Assembly: GCA_964625225.1 (NCBI GenBank)
Contig: CAZVAR010000186.1
Coordinates: 1-5,624, forward strand
Length of the DNA: 5,624 nt
Direction of reading: 5' to 3'
Source: CAZVAR01 sp964625225
GTDB lineage: Bacteria; Pseudomonadota; Alphaproteobacteria; JAJUGE01
The notes under the pieces are model-generated. The model had not been told where the DNA came from and made no database searches. It saw only the letters and a program-made list of their open reading frames with translations. Position 1 is the first letter of the stretch. The number at the start of each line of letters is the position of its first letter. A program made the translations under genes and the position numbers. Below are positions 1 through 5,081 of the stretch, piece after piece.

Positions 1-1
1 G

Positions 2-973
2 GCGCATCTTGCGGCGTGCCGGATCATCGTTGCAGTCGCCCTCCTCGTTGCGGGTGTGCCGGCAGCGGCGGACGACATCACGGCGTCTTTGCCGGCGGGC
101 GGTCTGCGTCTGCCCGAAACCGTCGGCCTGCACCTCGCCGAGCGGGAAGTGTTCGTCTCCCGCGAGGAGATCCGGATCACCCACCTCCTCGAGAACCACA
201 CCGAGCAGGAGATGAACCTGCTCCTGGCCTTCCCGCTGCCGGCGATTGATCTGGGCAGGGCCGCCGACGTGCCGATCACCCCGCCTGCCGCCGATCCGGT
301 CAATTTCGCCGGTTTCGAGGCGAAAGTGGACGGACAGCCGCTGCGGCCGCAGGTCGAGCTGCGCGCCTTCCGCAACGGCATCGACGTCAGCGAGCTGCTG
401 ATCCGCTACGGTGTGCCGCTGAGCCGGTTCGACGCGCGTCTCTATCCGACGCTGGCGAGCCTCGCCCCGCCGGCCCGGGCCGAGCTGACCGCGATGACCC
501 TCGCCGAGTGGGACACGGCCGACGGGGTCCGTCCGCTGTGGACCACTCGGACGACCTTCTTCTGGCCGCAGAAGATTCCAGCACGCGGCGAGGTCCGCAT
601 CGAACTTCGTTTCAGCCCGGTGGTCGGCCGGGTGCTCATCACCGACCGCAGTCTCGCCGAGAGCCCCCTGGTGCGCCGCCACTGCATCGACGAATCCTTT
701 CTGGAAGCGGCGCACCAGCGGCTCGAGACCGACCCGGGCACGGGCGTGCGCGCGTTCCGCATCCGCCATGCCTTCGACGGACAGCCCGGCCACGCTATCC
801 CCGCGGACCGGTTCCGGCTGATCATCGACAAGGGTAGTCCGCGCGCGCTGCTGGCAGTCTGCGGGAGGGGGCTGATGAAGGCCGAAACCACGCAGATCTC
901 GCTCGAGCGGCGGAACTTCACGCCCACCGGCGAGATCGACATCCTGATCCTGGACGAAGAGGAGGCGCGATGA
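2..973 (+). CDS. DUF4424 family exported protein, 5' end cut by window edge
   Basis: The reading frame is open from the left edge, so the true start lies just outside. The first visible residues form the rest of a signal peptide: an Arg, a hydrophobic core (IIVAVALLVAG) and a VPAAA-DD cleavage site near positions 59-73. The mature protein should therefore be periplasmic. The body matches what I recall of DUF4424: an N-terminal LPAGGL segment, a region of paired-strand character with a TPPAADPVNF stretch, an aromatic FFWPQ (about 557-571) followed by a beta strand ending in FSPVVG, a CIDE motif (about 683-694), and a C-terminal IDKG...CGRG...FTPTGEIDILIL block. The two Cys (about 683 and 860) could form a disulfide. 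The 323 visible residues are close to full family length as I recall it. The family has no established function. The stop is 7 bp from that of the convergent ligase gene. Confidence 0.88.
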   Translation, partial: AHLAACRIIVAVALLVAGVPAAADDITASLPAGGLRLPETVGLHLAEREVFVSREEIRITHLLENHTEQEMNLLLAFPLPAIDLGRAADVPITPPAADPVNFAGFEAKVDGQPLRPQVELRAFRNGIDVSELLIRYGVPLSRFDARLYPTLASLAPPARAELTAMTLAEWDTADGVRPLWTTRTTFFWPQKIPARGEVRIELRFSPVVGRVLITDRSLAESPLVRRHCIDESFLEAAHQRLETDPGTGVRAFRIRHAFDGQPGHAIPADRFRLIIDKGSPRALLAVCGRGLMKAETTQISLERRNFTPTGEIDILILDEEEAR

Positions 974-983
974 GCGGCGCTCA
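971..983. repeat. Short inverted repeat spanning both convergent stop codons
   Basis: TGAGC-GGC-GCTCA is a perfect 5-bp inverted repeat with a 3-base loop. The left arm begins with the TGA of the DUF4424 gene and the right arm ends with the TGA of the convergent ligase (read on the minus strand). It has no following T-run on either strand, so it is not a standard intrinsic terminator. It may be coincidence. Confidence 0.4.
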
Positions 984-2522
984 GATCCGCCGTCCCGCTT
1001 GCGCCCACCAGGGCTCGCGCAGCTTTCGCTTGAAGATCTTGCCGGTGTCCTCGCGCGGAAGCTCGTCACGGAACTCGATCACGCGCGGAATCTTGTAGCC
1101 CGCCAGATGCGCCTTCAGGTGGGCGCGCACGGCATCCTCCGTCGGCCCGGCCTCGGCGGCCGGCTGAATCACCGCGGCGAGGGCCTCGCCGTATTCGGCG
1201 TCCGGGATGCCGAAAACGGCGCAGTCCTTCACGCCCGGCAGGCGCAGCAGCACGTCCTCGATTTCGGAGGGATAGATGTTCACGCCACCGGAGATCACCA
1301 TGTCGCGTCTCCGGTCGCACAGGAACAGGTAACCGTCGCCGTCCAGATAGCCGATGTCGCCGTTGGTGATGAGGCCGTCGCGCTCGATCTCGCTCCGCTT
1401 GCCGGGATCGCGGTGATAGGTGAAGTCCGGCACGTCGTGCCGGCGGCAGTAGACGTCGCCGACCTCGCCGGGACCGCAAGGGCGGCCGTCCTCGCCGAGG
1501 ATCCGCACCGTCGCGGTCTCGACGGCCCGCCCCACCGTGCCCGGCCGCTCCAGCCATTCCGCGCTGTCGCAGGCGGTCACCAGGCTCGACTCGGTGCTGC
1601 CGTAATATTCGTGCAGGATCGGCCCCCACCAGTCGATCATCGCCCGCTTCACCTCAAGCGGGCACGGAGCCCCCGCATGCACGACGTGCTGCAGCGAGGA
1701 CAGATCGTACCGGCTTCGCACGGCCTCGGGGAGACGCAGCAGCCGCACGAACATGATCGGGACCATGAACAGGTTGGTGATCCGGTGCTCCTCGATGAGG
1801 CGAAGCAGACCCTCCGCGTCGAAGCGCGGCTGCAGGACCACCAGCGCCCCGTCGGAGGCCGCCGCGCCGAGCGCATGGCTGTTGGGAGCGGCGTGGTAGA
1901 GCGGCGCCGTCACCACGGTGCGCATCCCGGGTCGGAACCCGATCACCGGCGCATTCACCCGGTTGTAGACGGCACGCTGCTCCGGCGTCCACGGCTGCCT
2001 GCGCACACCCTTGGGGCGGCCCGTGGTGCCCGAGGTGTACATCATGCTGGACGGCGCCGGCAGCGGCGGCTGCGTCCAGGCCTCCTGGGCCGCCAGCCAG
2101 TCGTCCCAGCGCAGGACGCCGGCGGCGGACGCGCGGCTGTTCTCGTCCAGACCGTAGGCGGCCGCGATCTCGGGCGGCGTGTCCACCGCCAGCAGGATGG
2201 GCGCCGCTTCCAGCGCCGCCAGGGCGTCGCGCACGCGCGGTAACAGGTCGGTATGGACGACCAGCGCCTTGGCTCCGCTGTCGGCGAGCAGGTAGGCGAG
2301 CTCCTCGCCGCCGAGATGCCAGTTCACCGGCACCGGATAGGCGCCGAGCCGCCCAGCGGCCCCAGTGACCTCGAACACGGGGAAATCGTTGCGCAGCATC
2401 CATGCGACCGCATCGCCCGGGCGCACGCCGAGCGCCGCGAAGCCGCCGGCTGCGCGGGCGATGCGGTCTTCAAGCTCCGCCCCGCCGAGTCTGCGTCCAC
2501 CGCTCAGGATGGTGGTTTCCAT
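981..2522 (-). CDS. Acyl-CoA ligase (AMP-forming, ANL superfamily)
   Basis: This 513-residue protein should activate a carboxylic acid to its CoA thioester through an acyl-adenylate, in the cytoplasm. Core motifs are all present and in order: the phosphate-binding loop YTSGTTGRPKG (residues 162-172), the adenine-site YYGSTE (306-311), the ribose-binding Asp in ITNGDIGYLD (D389), the hinge and SGGVNIYPSEIE segment (about 403-421), and the C-terminal PREDTGKIFKRKLR with the catalytic Lys at about 495. Nothing looks truncated; length is normal for medium or long chain, aromatic or alicyclic acid ligases. The P-loop runs on as PKGVRRQPW, which I associate with FadD-like bacterial ligases. The acid substrate cannot be read from the sequence. 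The ATG is preceded by an AGGA site 6 bases away. It is transcribed divergently from the SDR gene, which suggests shared control. Confidence 0.95.
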   Translation of the reverse strand: METTILSGGRRLGGAELEDRIARAAGGFAALGVRPGDAVAWMLRNDFPVFEVTGAAGRLGAYPVPVNWHLGGEELAYLLADSGAKALVVHTDLLPRVRDALAALEAAPILLAVDTPPEIAAAYGLDENSRASAAGVLRWDDWLAAQEAWTQPPLPAPSSMMYTSGTTGRPKGVRRQPWTPEQRAVYNRVNAPVIGFRPGMRTVVTAPLYHAAPNSHALGAAASDGALVVLQPRFDAEGLLRLIEEHRITNLFMVPIMFVRLLRLPEAVRSRYDLSSLQHVVHAGAPCPLEVKRAMIDWWGPILHEYYGSTESSLVTACDSAEWLERPGTVGRAVETATVRILGEDGRPCGPGEVGDVYCRRHDVPDFTYHRDPGKRSEIERDGLITNGDIGYLDGDGYLFLCDRRRDMVISGGVNIYPSEIEDVLLRLPGVKDCAVFGIPDAEYGEALAAVIQPAAEAGPTEDAVRAHLKAHLAGYKIPRVIEFRDELPREDTGKIFKRKLREPWWAQAGRRI

Positions 2523-2528
2523 GCCCTT

Positions 2529-2532
2529 TCCT
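2529..2532 (-). promoter_or_regulatory. Ribosome binding site of the acyl-CoA ligase gene
   Basis: On the minus strand the sequence reads GGTAGGAAAGGGC directly before the ATG at 2522-2520. The AGGA core sits 6 bases from the start codon, supporting this start. Confidence 0.6.
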
Positions 2533-2548
2533 ACCCGCTCCCGGTATC

Positions 2549-2561
2549 ATCGCGGCGCGAT
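2549..2561. promoter_or_regulatory. Possible operator: inverted repeat in the divergent ligase/SDR interval
   Basis: ATCGC-GGC-GCGAT is a perfect 5-bp inverted repeat with 3-base spacer, almost exactly central in the 68-bp interval between the two divergent start codons. It lies between a TATCAT (-10-like for the SDR direction, 2545-2550) and an AAAGAT (weak -10-like for the ligase direction, 2565-2560), so a bound regulator could affect both genes. Arms this short can occur by chance in GC-rich DNA; a function is inferred only from position. Confidence 0.25.
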
Positions 2562-2588
2562 CTTTGGCGGAGCGGAGGAGCAGGTCAA
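2560..2588 (-). promoter_or_regulatory. Weak candidate promoter for the acyl-CoA ligase
   Basis: Read on the minus strand, TTGACC (2588-2583) is followed after 17 bases by AAAGAT (2565-2560). The -35 box matches 5 of 6 sigma-70 consensus positions, but the -10 box only 3 of 6. It overlaps the ribosome binding site of the divergent SDR gene, which the tight interval makes unavoidable. Confidence 0.3.
2574..2580 (+). promoter_or_regulatory. Ribosome binding site fixing the SDR start
   Basis: GGAGGAG lies 10 bases before the ATG at 2591. The frame stays open upstream to 2402, but this site, and the usual position of the Gly-rich motif a few residues from the N-terminus, favour 2591. Confidence 0.7.
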
Positions 2589-2590
2589 CC

Positions 2591-3328
2591 ATGGGCGGAA
2601 TCGCGATCATTACCGGTGCCAGCCGCGGCATCGGCGCCGCGACGGCGCGGCTGCTCGGCGCGCAGGGCTGGTCGGTCTGCGTCAATTACCGGAGCCGCCG
2701 CGCCGACGCGGACACGGTGGTGCAGGACATCGAGGCGGCCGGCGGGCGCGCCATCGCCGTCGAGGCGGACACCGCGGACCGCGAGGCGGTGCGCCGCATG
2801 TTCGCGACAGTGGACCGTGAGCTCGGCCGCCTGACCGCGCTGGTCAACAATGCCGGCATCCACGGCCCGCGCGGGCGCATGGAAGACCTGACAGAGGCGC
2901 AGGTCCGGGAGGTGCTCGCCGTCAACGTCGAAGGATGCATCTGGTGTGCCCAGGAGGCGGTCGCGCGCATGTCCACCCGACACGGCGGCGCCGGCGGCGC
3001 CATCGTCAACGTCTCGTCCGGCGCGGCCAATTTCGGCAACCCGCACGACGGCATCCTCTACGCCCTCTCGAAGGGGGCGCTGAACAGCATGACCATCGGC
3101 CTTGCTCAGGAAGTCGCGGCGGAAGGCATCCGGGTCAACGGCGTGCTGCCCGGCATCACCGAAACGGACATGCCCGGACCGGAGCGCGCACAGCGGGTCG
3201 GCGCCACGGTGCCGTTCGGCCGCGCCGGCCGGCCGGAGGAGATCGCCGAGGCGATCGTCTGGCTGCTCTCGGACAAGGCCTCCTACGTGGCGGGCGCGCA
3301 GCTCCGGGTTGCCGGCGGCAGGCTCTGA
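2591..3328 (+). CDS. Short-chain dehydrogenase/reductase (SDR), FabG-like
   Basis: This 245-residue classical SDR should oxidise or reduce an alcohol/ketone group with NAD(P)(H). The Rossmann motif TGASRGIG is at residues 8-15, NNAG at 86-89, the structural Asn in LAVNVEG at 112, and the catalytic Ser143 with Y157-x3-K161 completes the tetrad. PGITETDM (187-194) follows, as in the substrate/cofactor loop, and the C-terminus has the usual PEEIAEAIVWLLSD and YVAGAQLRVAGG blocks. NYR at 32-34 after the second strand, with Arg12 in the Gly loop, suggests NADP(H), an inference. Length is typical. The substrate is not recognisable; a FabG role in fatty acid synthesis is unlikely because no acyl carrier or fab gene is nearby. 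The next gene begins 14 bp downstream, so the two are probably co-transcribed. Confidence 0.95.
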   Translation: MGGIAIITGASRGIGAATARLLGAQGWSVCVNYRSRRADADTVVQDIEAAGGRAIAVEADTADREAVRRMFATVDRELGRLTALVNNAGIHGPRGRMEDLTEAQVREVLAVNVEGCIWCAQEAVARMSTRHGGAGGAIVNVSSGAANFGNPHDGILYALSKGALNSMTIGLAQEVAAEGIRVNGVLPGITETDMPGPERAQRVGATVPFGRAGRPEEIAEAIVWLLSDKASYVAGAQLRVAGGRL

Positions 3329-3330
3329 GC

Positions 3331-3335
3331 GAGGA
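3331..3335 (+). promoter_or_regulatory. Ribosome binding site selecting a TTG start
   Basis: GAGGA lies 7 bases before the TTG at 3343, in the short gap after the SDR stop codon. No ATG or GTG is available near the expected N-terminus, so this site decides the start of the ComB-family gene. Confidence 0.6.
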
Positions 3336-3342
3336 CACGGAC

Positions 3343-4047
3343 TTGGACATCCGGATCGAAAGCCTGGTCGATGGCGCGGCGCGGGCCGCCGGCACCGTCG
3401 TGGTGATCGACGTCTTCCGCGCCTTCACCTGCGCCGCGGTCGCCCTGGCGCGCGGGGCGCGTCGGATCGTCATGGTGGACGATCTCGAGCAGGCACGCAC
3501 CTTGAAGGCGGCGGGCGTGGGAACGCTGTGCATGGGCGAGCGCCGCGGCCGCCGCCCGGACGGGTTCGACTTCCCGAACTCGCCGGCGCTGCTCGATGCG
3601 GCTGAGCTCGACGGCCGGGTTCTGATCCAGACCACCAGCAACGGCACTGCCGGCCTCTGGGCTGCGGCCGGCAACGCCGAGCGGCTCTACGCTGCCGGCC
3701 TGGTCAACGCGGCCGCCACCGCGCGCGCCGTGCTGCGGGCCGCGCCGTCCGTCGTCACGCTGGTGGCGATGGGGCAGTACGGGCGCGACCGCGCCGACGA
3801 GGACGAGCTGTGCGCGTTCTATCTGCGCGCGCTGCTGCGCGGCCGCTCGCCCGACGCCGCCGCGCTCGAGCGCTTCCTCGGGTCGCTGCTGGCGCCGCCG
3901 CCCGTCGAGCTGGTGGCGGACGGGCACTACCATCCGCGTGACCGCACGATCGCCATGGCGACGGACCGCTACGATCTCGCGATCCGGGTTCGACGCGAGG
4001 ACGGCCTCCTGATCGCCGAGCCGGAGTACCCGGACGCGCCGGGTTGA
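3343..4047 (+). CDS. comB: ComB family protein (2-phosphosulfolactate phosphatase-like), TTG start
   Basis: From the TTG the protein has 234 residues, normal for the family. Family landmarks visible are the first strand and VVVIDVFRAFT (about 19-29), the GERRGRRPDGFDFPNSP segment (65-81), TTSNGT (97-102), a VTLVAMG strand (138-144) and the acidic ADEDELCA (151-158). In methanogens ComB hydrolyses 2-phosphosulfolactate, the second step of coenzyme M synthesis. Homologues with the VFRAFT and PDGFDF wording are common in bacteria that do not make coenzyme M, where the substrate is unproven, so only the fold and a Mg-dependent acid phosphatase-like activity are supported here. No ComA or ComC is in the window. 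It probably shares a transcript with the SDR. The only in-frame alternative near the start is a CTG at 3325 overlapping the SDR stop; the ATG at about 3472 would remove the VVVIDVFRAFT motif. Confidence 0.88.
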   Translation: MDIRIESLVDGAARAAGTVVVIDVFRAFTCAAVALARGARRIVMVDDLEQARTLKAAGVGTLCMGERRGRRPDGFDFPNSPALLDAAELDGRVLIQTTSNGTAGLWAAAGNAERLYAAGLVNAAATARAVLRAAPSVVTLVAMGQYGRDRADEDELCAFYLRALLRGRSPDAAALERFLGSLLAPPPVELVADGHYHPRDRTIAMATDRYDLAIRVRREDGLLIAEPEYPDAPG

Positions 4048-4128
4048 GCGCTATGCCGCGCGCGTATCGGCAGGCAACCGGACGGATCGGCCGCGCACCG
4101 GTCGCAGCGGGCCGGGTCGCCGCCTCGC
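4048..4128. other. Convergent gap with no clear terminator
   Basis: This 81-bp interval separates the converging ends of the ComB-family and MenB/BadI-like genes. It is GC-rich and holds only imperfect dyads (for example GGCC-type arms around 4090-4115 with a bulge), and no T-run on either strand. Nothing functional can be asserted. Confidence 0.5.
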
Positions 4129-4917
4129 CTAGCGGCGGAACTTGCTGAAATCCGGCTGCCGCTTCTCGTCGAAGGCGCGCCGGCCTTCCCAGCCCTCTTC
4201 GGTTTCCACGAACAGGTCGAGCCCGGCGTCGTGCATCTGCGCGATGCCGCCCACCTGGGCCGAGACCGCGTTGGCGGCGGCCTTCAGGAAGCGCAGGGCG
4301 GTCGGGCTGAGCCCGGCCGCGGTCTTGGCCCAGGACCGCGCTTCCTCCATCAGCCGCTCCTTGGGCACCACCTTGTTGACCAGGCCCCATTTCTCGGCCG
4401 TCTCGGCCGAGTAGCGCTGACAGAACATCCAGATTTCCCGCGCCCGCTTCTGGCCGACCACCATCGCCAGATAGGCGATGCCCCAGCCCGCGTCGAACGA
4501 GCCGACGCGCGGGCCGACCTGGCCGAACTGCGCATGCTCGGCGGCGATGGTCACGTCACAGAGCACGTGCAGCACGTGGCCGCCGCCGATGGCGTAGCCG
4601 TTGACCGCGGCGATGACCGGCTTCGGGATGTCGCGGATGACGTTGTGCAGCACCTCGACCTCCCAGAGGCCGTTGGCGCTGGTGCCGTAGCTGCCGGTCT
4701 CGACGAACTCCTTCTGATCGCCGCCGACGCAGAAGGCCCGCTCGCCCGCCCCGGTCAGGATCACGCAGGCGACCGCCTTGTCCGCCCAGGCCCGCTTGAA
4801 CGCATGGATCAGCTCCTCGATCGTCCGCCCGCGGAAGGCGTTCATCCTGTCCTGACGGTCGATCGTGATGGTGGCGATCGCCTCGCCGACCTCGTAGCGG
4901 ATATCGGTATAGTCCAT
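4129..4917 (-). CDS. MenB/BadI-type crotonase superfamily protein with altered active site
   Basis: This 262-residue crotonase-fold protein should act on a CoA thioester in the cytoplasm. It resembles MenB (dihydroxynaphthoyl-CoA synthase) and BadI (2-ketocyclohexanecarboxyl-CoA hydrolase): AFCVGGDQK (61-69), GYAIGGGHVLH (oxyanion loop, 107-117), FGQVGPRVGSFDAGWG (131-146), REIWMFCQRYS (160-170) and a MenB-like C-terminal EGRRAFDEKRQPDFSKF. Against E. coli MenB as I remember it, Gln154, Gly156, Ser161, Asp163 and Trp184 are kept (Q133, G135, S140, D142, W163) and Tyr97 apparently as Y77. Arg91 appears to be Phe71 and the catalytic Tyr258 is Val237. It is thus unlikely to be a true MenB; no other men gene is present. 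BadI-like ring cleavage or another Claisen-type hydrolysis or condensation is possible. The ATG at 4917 has AGGGG 6 bases upstream; an in-frame ATG at 4956 would add 13 unlikely residues. Confidence 0.93.
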   Translation of the reverse strand: MDYTDIRYEVGEAIATITIDRQDRMNAFRGRTIEELIHAFKRAWADKAVACVILTGAGERAFCVGGDQKEFVETGSYGTSANGLWEVEVLHNVIRDIPKPVIAAVNGYAIGGGHVLHVLCDVTIAAEHAQFGQVGPRVGSFDAGWGIAYLAMVVGQKRAREIWMFCQRYSAETAEKWGLVNKVVPKERLMEEARSWAKTAAGLSPTALRFLKAAANAVSAQVGGIAQMHDAGLDLFVETEEGWEGRRAFDEKRQPDFSKFRR

Positions 4918-4923
4918 CGGGAT

Positions 4924-4928
4924 CCCCT
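4924..4928 (-). promoter_or_regulatory. Ribosome binding site fixing the MenB/BadI-like start
   Basis: On the minus strand AGGGG precedes the ATG at 4917 by 6 bases. This supports the shorter N-terminus MDYTDIRYEV, which lines up with the usual crotonase start, rather than the ATG at 4956. Confidence 0.6.
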
Positions 4929-4954
4929 GTTGCGGCCTGCTGCGGGTCGGACAC

Positions 4955-4982
4955 ACTGTAGCCGATGCGGCGGGCCGGGAAA
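4955..4982 (-). promoter_or_regulatory. Weak candidate promoter for the MenB/BadI-like gene
   Basis: Read on the minus strand, TTTCCC (4982-4977) is followed after 16 bases by TACAGT (4960-4955), matching sigma-70 boxes at 3 and 4 of 6 positions. Transcription would begin near 4948, giving a leader of about 30 bases. The upstream ATG at 4956 lies inside this -10 box, which would be a further reason against that start. Confidence 0.3.
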
Positions 4983-5016
4983 GGGTGTTTCGCCCGACCC
5001 GACGCAGCCGTCGCCT

Positions 5017-5045
5017 TTGCGGGCCGCGACCGCCGAACGCATAAT
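5017..5045 (+). promoter_or_regulatory. Candidate promoter for the second crotonase gene
   Basis: TTGCGG (5017-5022) and CATAAT (5040-5045) are separated by 17 bases. The -10 box matches 5 of 6 sigma-70 consensus positions and stands out as an AT-rich patch in a very GC-rich interval; the -35 matches 3 of 6. The start of transcription would be near 5052, leaving a 30-base leader that contains the ribosome binding site. Confidence 0.42.
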
Positions 5046-5071
5046 CCGGCGCGAGTTCCTGCCAACCGCGC

Positions 5072-5076
5072 GGAGG
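5072..5076 (+). promoter_or_regulatory. Ribosome binding site selecting a GTG start
   Basis: A full GGAGG core lies 5 bases before the GTG at 5082. It supports this non-ATG start, which gives the expected short crotonase N-terminus (MAYETILYEVADGVLTVTLN). Confidence 0.7.
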
Positions 5077-5081
5077 AAAGC

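Noticed and set aside
56..58. GTG at 56 as start of the DUF4424 gene
   Set aside because: It would remove the hydrophobic core of an obvious signal peptide encoded just upstream in the same frame; the real start is beyond the left edge.
999..2243. Long + strand open frame (414 codons) antisense to the ligase
   Set aside because: It is low-complexity in His, Arg, Ala and Gly, has no recognisable domain, and lies opposite a gene with all ANL motifs. Such open antisense frames are expected in high-GC genes.
2402..2590. N-terminal extension of the SDR by 63 codons
   Set aside because: It overlaps the divergent ligase gene, lacks a family match, and a GGAGGAG site lies directly before the ATG at 2591.
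2935..3342. Upstream extension of the ComB-family frame to the ATG at 2935
   Set aside because: The extension is read out of frame through the SDR's catalytic region and is Arg/His-rich with no homology; the TTG at 3343 fits the family N-terminus.
4048..4128. Bidirectional intrinsic terminator in the convergent gap
   Set aside because: Only imperfect GC-rich dyads are visible and no T-run follows on either strand.
4129..4917. menB (menaquinone synthesis) assignment
   Set aside because: The catalytic Tyr258 equivalent is Val and no other men gene is nearby, despite the MenB-like C-terminus.
4918..4956. ATG at 4956 as start of the MenB/BadI-like protein
   Set aside because: The added 13 residues (Cys, Pro, Arg, Gln-rich) do not resemble crotonase N-termini, no clear SD precedes it, and the ATG at 4917 has one.
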